Origin: Actinomycetes bacterium
GTDB taxonomy: Bacteria > Actinomycetota > Acidimicrobiia > Acidimicrobiales > SZUA-35
NCBI GenBank assembly: GCA_024227975.1
Contig: JAAETV010000056.1
Coordinates: 1-11,365 of the forward strand
Reading direction: 5' to 3'
Length of the DNA stretch: 11,365 nucleotides
How positions within the stretch are numbered: position 1 is the stretch's first letter; each line of letters starts with the position of its first letter. Position numbers and translations under genes: made by a program. The notes beneath the pieces were generated by a model. That model was given only the letters and a program-made list of their open reading frames with translations, did no database searches and was not told where the DNA came from. Below, piece after piece: positions 1 through 6,158 of the stretch.

Positions 1-330
1 AGCGTCACGATGAGGGTCAGCAAGAGCACGAAGAAGACCGACGCGCCCTCATTGATCGATGAGTCCGACTGGCGCACGAAGATGATGAACAACAGCACCG
101 AAGTGAGGTTGACGACGCCATGACACCTAGCTCCGCGAACGTGGAGCTCCAGCTCCGGCCTCGACGGGCCAGCCACATGCTCGCGAAGGAGTTCGCGATG
201 ACGACGAATCCGACGGTAACCACGACGCCCGGGGCGGTGACCTCGTTGTCGGGTAGCACTATGGCGAAGATGTGGTGACCATCGAAACCAGGGCGATCTT
301 CTCGCACATGTACCAGCTCACGACCGGCTG
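1..330 (-). pseudogene. Remnant of a multi-pass membrane protein, frame broken, runs off the left edge
   Basis: On the minus strand two hydrophobic stretches follow each other in different frames. The first, at about 270-150, reads as a membrane segment around VTVGFVVIANSFASMWLARR. The second, at about 116-1, reads TSVLLFIIFVRQSDSSIN and then FFVLLLTLIV up to the window edge. Neither frame alone carries both, so the reading frame shifts somewhere near 120-150. The charged residues between hydrophobic runs, and the direct continuation from one frame to the other, look like a membrane protein that has decayed rather than chance. I do not recognise the family. The alternative is that one of the two segments is a chance hydrophobic frame in GC-rich DNA; confidence is low. 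Confidence 0.3.
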
Positions 331-410
331 CCAATCAGGATCACGAGCCGGGATGATCTCCGCTTGGTGTCGTGTTCGGTCGACGTCGATCGTGATCGAC
401 CAGTCCGACG

Positions 411-1129
411 GTGGGAGGCGCTCCCGCAGCCGACGGGCTGGCCGAGATGAAGGAGCTGTTCATCATCGAGGCGGCCAAGTACAACGTGTTCCCGATCGAC
501 GACCGCACAGGAGAGCGGTTCAACGCGACGATCGCGGGACGGCCCGAGTTGCAGTCCGGCCGCCCGACACAAGGCTTCGGCCAAGGGATGTCACTCCGAA
601 CGGAGAACACCGTCCTCAACGTCAAGAACCGCAGCCATGTCATCTCGGCGCAACTGCGGATCCCCGATGGTGGCGCCAGCGGTGTGCTCATCGCCCAGGG
701 CGGCCGTTTCTCGGGATGGGCTCTGTACGTCATCGGCGGGCGTCTCGGCTACTCGCACAACTGGTTCAGCAGCGAGATCTACGCCGTCAGCGCACCGAAC
801 CCCCTTCCGGGCGGCGACGTGTCGGTGCAGCACCAGTTCGACTTGGACGGAGGACATCCCGGGGCGGCTGGCACGGGAGCACTGCTCGGCAACGGTGAGG
901 CCGTGGCCGAGGGCCGGATCGAGAAGACGGTGCCGTTCGTCTTCTTCGCCGACGAGACGATGGACATTGGCAGGGACACCGCATCGCCGGTCATAGACGA
1001 CTACGGCCCGGGTGCTGAGAAGGTCTTCACCGGGTGATCGAAAGGGTTCAAATCGACATCGAGGACAACGATGTCAGCCACACCGAGGAGCCGGAGCAGA
1101 CGTACCGACGCATCATGGCCCGCCGGTGA
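411..1129 (+). pseudogene. Arylsulfatase, C-terminal remnant with a terminal frameshift
   Basis: The translation matches the C-terminal domain of large bacterial arylsulfatases (sulfatase family, AtsA-like): MKELFIIEAAKYNVFPIDDR, then ERFN, the NVKNRSHVISAQLRIPDGGA block, VLIAQGGRFSGWALY, and RIEKTVPFVFFADETMDIG. Such enzymes hydrolyse sulfate esters and are usually 700-800 residues. Here the whole catalytic N-terminal domain, including the Cys/Ser-x-Pro-x-Arg site that becomes formylglycine, is absent, and an in-frame stop (393-395) lies just upstream. The frame from 411 stops at 1037, but a -1 shift at about 1034 continues the family-like ending VIERVQIDIEDNDVSHTEEP to a stop at 1127-1129. 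It is therefore a truncated, frameshifted fragment that cannot be catalytic. Family assignment is confident; the left boundary is approximate. Confidence 0.82.
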
Positions 1130-1167
1130 GAAGAGAAGAGCCGGAGCCTTTCCGAGGGCGGATATTC

Positions 1168-1554
1168 TCACTCGGGGTCGCGCTCACGCCGTACAGGAAG
1201 ACGTCGCGAACGAAGATGGCCACGGGCAAACACCACGATGGCACCAGCCTCCAAGTCCTCGGCAATGACGTCGAGGTTGGCGATCAGCAGCGCCGCCTGC
1301 TCCTCGGGTGTGAGAGGGTCCGACGAGCGGATCAAGATGAACGACGGCTTACTGAGCCGACGGAACGCGAGCAGCGTGCCGAAGTCGGTGTCGTGAGAGA
1401 TGACCACCCGATCGTCCGCCCCGGCGCGGTCGAGGATCTCATCGTCCGAAGCATCACCCAGGCCGACATCTCGAACGGCCACGGCCTCGTGGCCCTCCGC
1501 ACAAAGCAACTCCGCCAGTCGAGGCGATACGTTCGCGTCGACGAGAAACCTCAC
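1168..1554 (-). CDS. DUF5615 PIN-like toxin
   Basis: This 128-residue protein has the layout of DUF5615 PIN-like ribonuclease toxins. The N-terminus MRFLVDANVSPRL supplies the first acidic residue (Asp6). GHEAVAVRDVGLGDASDDEIL gives the middle acidic cluster (Asp37-Glu39), and VVISHDTDFGTLLA gives Asp55 and Asp57. The C-terminal GAIVVF strand and basic tail are typical, so it looks full length. By family it is expected to cleave RNA when free of its antitoxin; no target can be inferred. It starts with GTG, and that GTG overlaps the antitoxin stop (GTGA, 1551-1554), so the pair should be translated together. All expected acidic positions are present, so it appears intact. Confidence 0.85.
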   Translation of the reverse strand: MRFLVDANVSPRLAELLCAEGHEAVAVRDVGLGDASDDEILDRAGADDRVVISHDTDFGTLLAFRRLSKPSFILIRSSDPLTPEEQAALLIANLDVIAEDLEAGAIVVFARGHLRSRRLPVRRERDPE

Positions 1555-1781
1555 GCCGTCCGCTTCAGCGGCAACTCACGCTCCTGAACCGCCTCGGCTG
1601 CGTACTCCAGGGCCGCAGGGATGTCCTCAGGCTCGAGATCCGGAAAGTCAGCGAGGATCTGCTCCGCTGTCCGCCCAGCCGCCAGCTGCCCGATCACCGT
1701 GGCAACCGGAATGCGAAGCCCCCGGATGCACGGGACGCCACGCATCTTGTTGGGATCGATGGTGATCCTCTCGAATTCCAT
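1551..1781 (-). CDS. DUF433 domain antitoxin
   Basis: This is a 76-residue DUF433 protein, the usual partner of DUF5615 toxins. The start MEFERITIDPNKMRGVPCIR, the following GLRIPVATVIGQLAAGRT, and AEQILADFPDLEPEDIPAAL with its YAAEAV continuation match the winged-helix core along nearly its whole length. It should bind DNA, repress the operon and neutralise the toxin encoded immediately downstream. I chose the ATG at 1781 because it gives the standard family N-terminus; a GTG two codons upstream (1787) is possible. No clear ribosome binding site is visible. Instead a TATCCT box lies 7 bases before the ATG, which fits a leaderless transcript. The pair sits between an arylsulfatase remnant and a tRNA remnant. 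Confidence 0.85.
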   Translation of the reverse strand: MEFERITIDPNKMRGVPCIRGLRIPVATVIGQLAAGRTAEQILADFPDLEPEDIPAALEYAAEAVQERELPLKRTA

Positions 1782-1788
1782 GACCACC

Positions 1789-1794
1789 AGGATA
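1789..1794 (-). promoter_or_regulatory. Candidate -10 box for a leaderless antitoxin-toxin transcript
   Basis: TATCCT on the minus strand ends 7 bases before the ATG at 1781. That puts the expected transcription start at or next to the start codon, the arrangement of leaderless genes common in actinobacteria. No convincing -35 hexamer is seen at the usual distance. The call is based on position and sequence only. Confidence 0.35.
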
Positions 1795-1879
1795 CGCCAA
1801 CCGGAGCGCCAGCTTCGTCTACTTCACCATTACTCCCGGCATCTCCGACCCTGCCGCGGGTCCAATCGCCAGCGCTCTG

Positions 1880-1924
1880 TGGCTCCGGGGGTGAGGCTCG
1901 AACTCACGACCCACTGACTAAGCG
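1880..1924 (-). other. tRNA 3'-half remnant, possible integration (att) site
   Basis: Read on the minus strand, this piece has the parts of a tRNA 3' half in order: a 7-base loop CGCTTAG, the 3' strand of an anticodon stem (TCAGT), a 5-base variable loop (GGGTC), a perfect T-arm (GTGAG-TTCGAGC-CTCAC), a 7-base acceptor strand (CCCCGGA), a discriminator G and an encoded CCA. The matching 5' acceptor strand (TCCGGGG) and a D-arm are not found upstream, so it is not a functional tRNA. CTT at the anticodon position would suggest tRNA-Lys. Such 3' halves are the usual trace of a tyrosine integrase inserting into a tRNA gene. No integrase is seen in this window. A chance match is unlikely but not excluded. 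Confidence 0.5.
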
Positions 1925-2366
1925 ATATCCTGCGGTCAGTCACCTAGAGGGCACCAAGTACCTGCTGACCAGGGGTTTCACTCATAGCGAGTGATGCTTC
2001 GTGTGGTCATGCTCTCAGAGTGTCGGCCGTTCTGGCAGCGAGTGTGGCAGTGTCATTTGGATCGGTAGTCATCAACACCTGATCGGTTGGGGTCGAGGGC
2101 CGGCCATGGTGTTGGGTGCCCATCTCGGGATCAACACCCTCGAGCTGCCACCGCCCGCGATCCGAACGCTCAAGCGAATCTGACACCAGCTAGACAGACG
2201 ATCAGGATCAAACAGGCACTCCTTGCCCGTCCGGAAATCTCCACGTCGGCCCCGACCCACCAGGTCGAATGCTGCCGGCCGTTTGCACTGGTGCACACAA
2301 CCCGAGCTAGGACGCCGGTACTCGCGGCCCACGATCCGACGCGGGTGGACTACCCTCGATCGGGTG
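1925..2366. other. Stretch without a recognisable gene
   Basis: No open frame here shows a recognisable protein family, a good ribosome binding site, or a hydrophobic or motif pattern above background on either strand. A short ATCAACACC repeat (2071-2079 and 2130-2138) and its complement GGTGTTG (2108-2114) could form a weak hairpin. The stretch lies between the tRNA remnant and a frameshifted small membrane protein, so it may be decayed DNA. Confidence 0.4.
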
Positions 2367-2596
2367 ATGGCCATGGCACTGCGGGTACTCAGCTGGCTCG
2401 CCTCGTGGGTCGCCGTGACTGCAACTTTGGCTGTTCTGGCGTGCTCGACGGCACTCCGTCTCACTTTCGCTCTGGTCTGCTGACATACTCGTTGATCGCT
2501 GCCACCATTATCGGTATCGCCTTTGCCGTGATCCGCATCCAGAGGCGGTTGGGCGACAAGCCAGCCGCCCTTTGGCGATCACCTATCGCTCGCTGA
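2367..2596 (+). pseudogene. Small membrane protein frame broken by one frameshift
   Basis: From the ATG at 2367 the frame reads MAMALRVLSWLASWVAVTAT, LAVLACSTALRLTF and stops at 2481-2483. The next plus-strand frame continues from about 2480 with LLTYSLIAATIIGIAFAVI and a basic tail RIQRRLGDKPAALWRSPIAR, stopping at 2596. Joined by a -1 shift these give about 75 residues with two membrane segments and a positive C-terminal end, a sensible small integral membrane protein. I do not recognise the family. A TACCCT box at 2351-2356 lies about 7-10 bases before the start codons (GTG 2364, ATG 2367), which would suit a leaderless transcript. It could instead be two chance hydrophobic frames or a sequencing error in an intact gene. 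Confidence 0.35.
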
Positions 2597-2869
2597 ATAA
2601 TCTCGTCTCCGCCAGATCACTGGAGCCGCCCGCTGTCGCGACTCAGGACTCTCTGATGCGTTCCCATGGCGCGGCCCGATACGTGGGCCCAAAGTTGTCA
2701 AAGCCTGGTGTGGTGCCGTCGCGGTAGTTCGCTGAGCGGCAATCGAACTCGCTGCCTTGCTGGTTCGCGTCTACGTGCTCAATAGTTCGGACCTTCGCCC
2801 CTACCAGTTCACCAGCTCTGGTATTGATGCTGGTTGGTACCGGTTCCCGAACACGAGCGAGGTGCCCTC

Positions 2870-3319
2870 ATGAGAATCAAGATCTTGTCGGTAGTGATAG
2901 GTGGGTTGGCGCTGTTGGCGGCGACGGTGCCGGCGGCGTCGGCTACGCCACCGCTGCAGGTGTCGATAGAGGACGTTGTCGAGACTTCTGGACATGGTGA
3001 TTTCGTCGCGTCAGGACCGGCCGTCGACGCTGGGGTCATGTGCAAGTCCGGGACGACAGCCGTGCTCTGGTTTCGACGGACCGATGCTTCCCCCGACCGG
3101 GCCATACTTCGCATCAAGAAGGTCGCCACATGTGACGATGGCTCGGGCACGATCAACGTCAACATGCGCGTATTCCTCGATCTGAACACTGGTGGAACGA
3201 CCGCGAAGTGGCACTTCCATGGAGGCACCGGCGACTACACCAGACTGCGAGGGACCGGCAATTTGGTTGGTATCCCCGGCGAGAGCTTCCTCGATCTGTA
3301 CTCGGGCCAAGTCCACTAG
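2870..3319 (+). CDS. Small secreted protein, probably a beta-barrel type
   Basis: This is a 149-residue protein with a clear Sec signal peptide: basic start MRIK, a hydrophobic core at residues 5-20, and an Ala-Ser-Ala cleavage site at 23-25. The mature part has two cysteines (58 and 88), which could form one disulfide outside the cell, and alternating beta-like segments. Near the end, GGTGDYTRLRGTG (residues 118-130) resembles a glycine-rich turn seen in small secreted beta-barrel proteins of actinobacteria; no exact family is claimed. I chose the ATG at 2870 because AGGTG lies 6 bases upstream and the signal peptide begins there; a longer frame from 2834 would put charged residues ahead of it. 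The function is unknown. A second small secreted protein follows in the same direction. Confidence 0.75.
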   Translation: MRIKILSVVIGGLALLAATVPAASATPPLQVSIEDVVETSGHGDFVASGPAVDAGVMCKSGTTAVLWFRRTDASPDRAILRIKKVATCDDGSGTINVNMRVFLDLNTGGTTAKWHFHGGTGDYTRLRGTGNLVGIPGESFLDLYSGQVH

Positions 3320-3361
3320 CCGGCCACGATGATCCGGGTAGCCTAGGAACAGAGAACCCGC

Positions 3362-3377
3362 AGTTGTTGCAACAACT
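3362..3377. promoter_or_regulatory. Perfect 16-base palindrome, operator-like
   Basis: AGTTGTTG followed by CAACAACT is an exact inverted repeat without a spacer, in the 197-base gap between the two secreted-protein genes and about 140 bases before the second one. A half-site AGTTGTTGCA recurs at 3561-3570, inside the signal-peptide codons of the second gene. A perfect 16-base palindrome is a plausible dimer binding site. No regulator gene is present nearby. Confidence 0.35.
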
Positions 3378-3516
3378 CTTCGGACTGGAGCGGCAGGAAA
3401 CGTTCTGAACCACCGGAGACTGATCGGAGCAGCTACATGAGGAGAATCGGGTGGAGTCTGCGGCCCAATCCTCGATGCGTCGGTCGACATCTACCAGCAG
3501 ACAGGAGGACGTTGCC

Positions 3517-3936
3517 ATGTTTCGCAAACTTGTCGTCGTCGTGCTGGCCTTCGCCTGCACAGTTGTTGCAGCGCCGGCCGCCGATGCCAGACAAGACCCA
3601 ATGACCGGAGCTTGGAGTGGCACTGATGTGGACGGAAGCACACTGCATGTAACCATCGGCGGAGGTGAGCATCGTCTGGTCTTCCAGGACGATGGTGCAA
3701 CGGTCTGCCTCACGGCCTTCGGCGAGTTCACGAAGGCAAGCGGTTCCGCGTTCGGGCAGATCTCAGGAAACCGCCTCGAGGCGACCATGGACCTATACTG
3801 TCACTTGTCGAGTGGCAAGACGCTCTGGATGTCCCATCTGCAGGTCGAGTACGAATACGACCCGGCATCGGACACGATGATCGACCAAACGGGACAGTGC
3901 TTCCACCGGCCGAGCTCCGCATCGGACTGTCCCTGA
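3517..3936 (+). CDS. Small secreted cysteine-containing protein
   Basis: This is a 139-residue protein with a signal peptide: MFRK, a hydrophobic core at residues 5-19, and an Ala-Asp-Ala cleavage site at 22-24. The mature domain begins with MTGAWSGTDVDGSTLHVTIG, a pattern seen at the start of small secreted actinobacterial proteins of unknown role. It holds four cysteines (64, 95, 128, 138), enough for two disulfides. I chose the ATG at 3517 because AGGAGG ends 7 bases upstream and the signal peptide starts there. It lies 197 bases after another small secreted protein and in the same direction, but a palindrome in the gap suggests it may have its own promoter. The two proteins are similar in size and location but not obviously in sequence. 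The function is unknown. Confidence 0.75.
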   Translation: MFRKLVVVVLAFACTVVAAPAADARQDPMTGAWSGTDVDGSTLHVTIGGGEHRLVFQDDGATVCLTAFGEFTKASGSAFGQISGNRLEATMDLYCHLSSGKTLWMSHLQVEYEYDPASDTMIDQTGQCFHRPSSASDCP

Positions 3937-4359
3937 TCAAGCCACCTTGCTGTCGAGCCACGCTCTTTGGCCATCGCGACGATTGAGCGCCAAGCCGGTC
4001 TTGCCGGCCGCCTCTGGAGATCTCTGACGTCGCGAAGTGCCCTGCTGTGCGCGATATCGCCGGGGCCAAGTGTCGCAGCCTTGCATGCAACACGGCACTT
4101 GAATCGTGATCGGAAATCTTACGTCGACCATGGGAGCGTCCGGCGGTCGTACCGGTGGACCGTTGGCACTCGGAATCCCTGCCGGCTACCGAGTGCCGTG
4201 CGGCGACTCTTTGGGTGAATAGTACGTAGCGGGCACTCTGCGGAGTCCTTGGAGGCTTGGCCCGATCCCATGTGCCCATCCTGAGTGACCAGGTCGAGGC
4301 TCTGGCTGAAGCGTTTCCGCTCGTGACTAATTGATCTGTGCGGTGAGGAACGTCGCCCG
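3937..4359. other. Gap between convergent genes, no gene recognised
   Basis: This stretch lies between the stop of a plus-strand secreted protein and the stop of a minus-strand amidohydrolase remnant. No frame has a recognisable family or a good start. The only clear structure is the inverted repeat at 4165-4197. A small TTGCATGCAA palindrome lies at about 4081-4090. Confidence 0.4.
4165..4197. terminator. Inverted repeat with 9-base arms, possible bidirectional terminator
   Basis: GGCACTCGG (4165-4173) and CCGAGTGCC (4189-4197) are perfect complements separated by 15 bases. The position between convergent genes fits transcription termination, but no T-rich tract follows on either side. An operator or a recombination remnant is also possible. 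Confidence 0.4.
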
Positions 4360-5394
4360 TCACTGGGTGGACGACTGTGCCATGTCCTTGGCTTCGGCGA
4401 GCAGATCATCCAGTTCGTCTGGACTGAAGTACTGCCCGCGCAGGAAGACTCCCTCGGTCTGTTGGGCGTGGCGAATGTCTTCCAACGGGTTGGCGGCGAC
4501 GAGCACCATCGAGGCCGTCTTGCCCTCGGCGATGGTGCCGAGTCGATCGTCCAAGCCCATGAAGCGTGTGGGTACGATCGTCGCGCTGCGCAGGACCTCT
4601 GCAGGGGCGATCCCGGCATCCTGCCAGATGGCCATTTCCTCGTGCACGGAGAAGCCAGGAATGATGCCGGGGATGATGAGGTCAGTGCCCACCATCAATG
4701 GCACCCCAGCCTCGTTCAGCTGATTGACCATCTGCGCCCAGTTCTGCCACATCGCGTCCGGCAGTTGGTCCTGTTGGGACCATTGTGTCTCCCAGATGTC
4801 CAACACGGATTGGGAGATGTAGTCGCTACCAGGAAAGTCTCCAGCACGGACCGAGTCGAGATTGGCTCCGGCTCGGAAGGTGACGACTGTCGGGCAGACG
4901 GTCAGTCCGCTGTCACCCAGACGGCCGAAGACAACCTGAAGTTCTTGGCGGTTGACCTCATCGAGGCGCAACAAATAGCCGGCGTCCGCGCCGATGCCCC
5001 GGTAGGTAAGGTCGATCGGCTCGCCGAGCAGTTTGCCAATCACCTTGTCGAAGCCGTGCAGATGCTCACTGCTGGCGAGGCCGGCGGCGGCGGCCTCGAT
5101 ATAGATCGACTCGGGCACATGTCCCACTGCCTTGAGCCCGAGTTGCTGGGCCTCGTCGACGATCGCAAGAAACGTGTCCGCCTCAAGCAGGGTGTAGACC
5201 TTGATCATGTCCACGCCAGCGTCGGCTTGCTGGCGCACTGCGACACGCCCATCCTCGGGCGTCGAGAGGGCCAACGAGACGTCCGGCACGAAGGGCGGGT
5301 CACCGTCCAAGACCGCCCCCGTGACCACCATCTGCGGCCCCAGAATCTCGCCGCGGTTCAGCTGGTCTCGGAGCTCCAGGGCCTGGCCGACTAC
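4360..5394 (-). pseudogene. Amidohydrolase-superfamily enzyme lacking its N-terminal part
   Basis: The translation matches imidazolonepropionase/prolidase-like amidohydrolases from ALELRDQLNRGEILGPQMVV to the C-terminus. Metal-binding positions kept are the Lys of DMIKVY, His in AVGHVPES, His in SEHLHGF and Asp in MVGTDLII. The C-terminal strand block GTIAEGKTASMVLVAANPLE is present, so the 3' end is complete. The N-terminal third with the His-x-His metal site is missing. The frame stays open to a start at 5553, but its first 50 or so residues are only the antisense of a patatin fragment on the other strand and resemble nothing. The gene is therefore cut at about 5394 and should be inactive. 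Members of this family hydrolyse cyclic amides or peptide-like bonds; the exact substrate is unknown. Confidence 0.78.
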
Positions 5395-5607
5395 AACCTC
5401 GGCAATTCGTTCACTCTCACTACGAGCAGCACGAACCGGGCCCGCGCCGTCAAGACCCGCTTGGCCAACCTCGACGACGCCACCCAGCGCGATCTCATCA
5501 ACTGGGGCTACGTGATCGCCGACACCGCGCTCCGCAGATGGGTGGACACGCAAGCACGGCTCCCACTCAGCTACCGGCGACGTGACATGACCAGGGGCGC
5601 ATCATGA
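5388..5607 (+). pseudogene. Patatin-like phospholipase, C-terminal remnant
   Basis: The plus-strand frame ending at 5607 reads ARAVKTRLANLDDATQRDLI followed by NWGYVIADTALRRWVDTQAR. This is the pattern of the C-terminal end of actinobacterial patatin-like phospholipases (Leu-Ile-Asn-Trp-Gly-Tyr helix). The GxSxG nucleophile and the Asp-Gly-Gly motif lie in the missing 5' part, so the piece is inactive. It begins where the minus-strand amidohydrolase homology ends, so both genes are broken at the same point. Its stop overlaps the start of the following MBL-fold remnant (ATGA, 5604-5607), which shows that patatin and MBL were once a coupled operon. It does not resemble the C-terminus of the intact patatin at 9591-11201. 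Assignment rests on a short segment. Confidence 0.6.
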
Positions 5608-6027
5608 TCATCGAGGCAACGAACGCCGCAAACGGAGATGCAACCATCATTCGACACACAGGCACGTCCGCTGATCACATCGTTGGCCTGATCGACGGCG
5701 GACCATCGTCCGCGTTCGAGAGGTCCCTGAAGCCGGCGCTGGCGACGCACGGGATCTCTGGGACCGGCGGGCGGGCTCGCTTGGATCGCAGTCAGCCACG
5801 TCGACAGCGACCACATCGGCGGGATTCTCAGAGTCGTGCGCGCCGGCATCACTGCCGACGATGCCGACGACACGCCCAGCATCGACATACAGCGCGACGA
5901 GGCGCAGCTCGCAGCGACGATGCAGGACCGCCTCGTCGCGCTCGCCGACACCATTGCTGCAACCGACGATGAGACGGTCCACGATCCTCGACCGCACACG
6001 GTGCTCCGACGGGTGCCGGAACTCTGA
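5604..6027 (+). pseudogene. MBL-fold hydrolase, N-terminal remnant with frameshift
   Basis: It starts MIIEATNAANGDATIIRHTG and reaches GLIDGGPSSAFERSLKPAL, which parallels the N-terminus of the intact MBL protein at 8273 (KHGDALILHYG, then LIDGGPSGVYRGYLRPRL). At about 5770 the frame breaks. A +1 shift continues with WIAVSHVDSDHIGGILRVV, the HxDxDH metal-binding motif, and stops at 6025-6027. Only about 140 of roughly 400 residues remain, and the later Leu-Thr-Gly-Asp and Pro-His-His-Gly motifs are absent. The ATG overlaps the stop of the patatin remnant. It is a degraded paralogue or relic of the MBL gene downstream; the two share motifs but differ widely elsewhere, so a recent tandem duplication is unlikely. 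Confidence 0.78.
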
Positions 6028-6147
6028 GCAGCTACGGAGGAGATGGTCTTTCGGCACTGGACAGGTGACTTCGCCGTGTTGTTGAGTGGTGGCAAGGTGG
6101 CTACTTGACTTGATTCCAGTCGCGGCCGAGGGGACATCGAGAGGACT

Positions 6148-6153
6148 AGGAGG
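6148..6153 (+). promoter_or_regulatory. Strong ribosome binding site deciding a GTG start
   Basis: AGGAGG lies 5 bases before the GTG at 6159. It decides this start for the S8 protease; no comparable site precedes later in-frame starts. Confidence 0.7.
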
Positions 6154-6158
6154 AACCC

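Noticed and set aside
272..898. Long plus-strand open frame that overlaps the arylsulfatase remnant
   Set aside because: The translation is arginine-rich and low in hydrophobic order, typical of an out-of-frame reading of GC-rich coding DNA; the overlapping frame from 411 has clear family motifs.
1029..1041. 13-base match (ACCGGGTGATCGA) between the arylsulfatase end and the minus strand upstream of the patatin gene
   Set aside because: A few such 13-base matches are expected by chance across both strands of a window of this size, and the first copy is in old coding sequence.
2108..2138. GGTGTTG and CAACACC hairpin and the repeated ATCAACACC
   Set aside because: The arms are only seven bases with a 17-base loop, and such matches are expected by chance over the window.
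2741..2759. A T-loop-like GAGTTCGATT on the minus strand
   Set aside because: The flanking bases do not form a five-base-pair T-stem and no acceptor or CCA follows, so there is no tRNA support.
4462..5387. Plus-strand open frame antisense to the amidohydrolase
   Set aside because: The minus-strand translation has clear amidohydrolase motifs across this stretch. Only the last part of the plus-strand frame (after about 5388) has protein-family character, and that part was kept as the patatin remnant.
6105..6110. TTGACT as a -35 box for the S8-MBL operon
   Set aside because: No acceptable -10 hexamer lies 16-19 bases downstream, so I did not list a promoter there.
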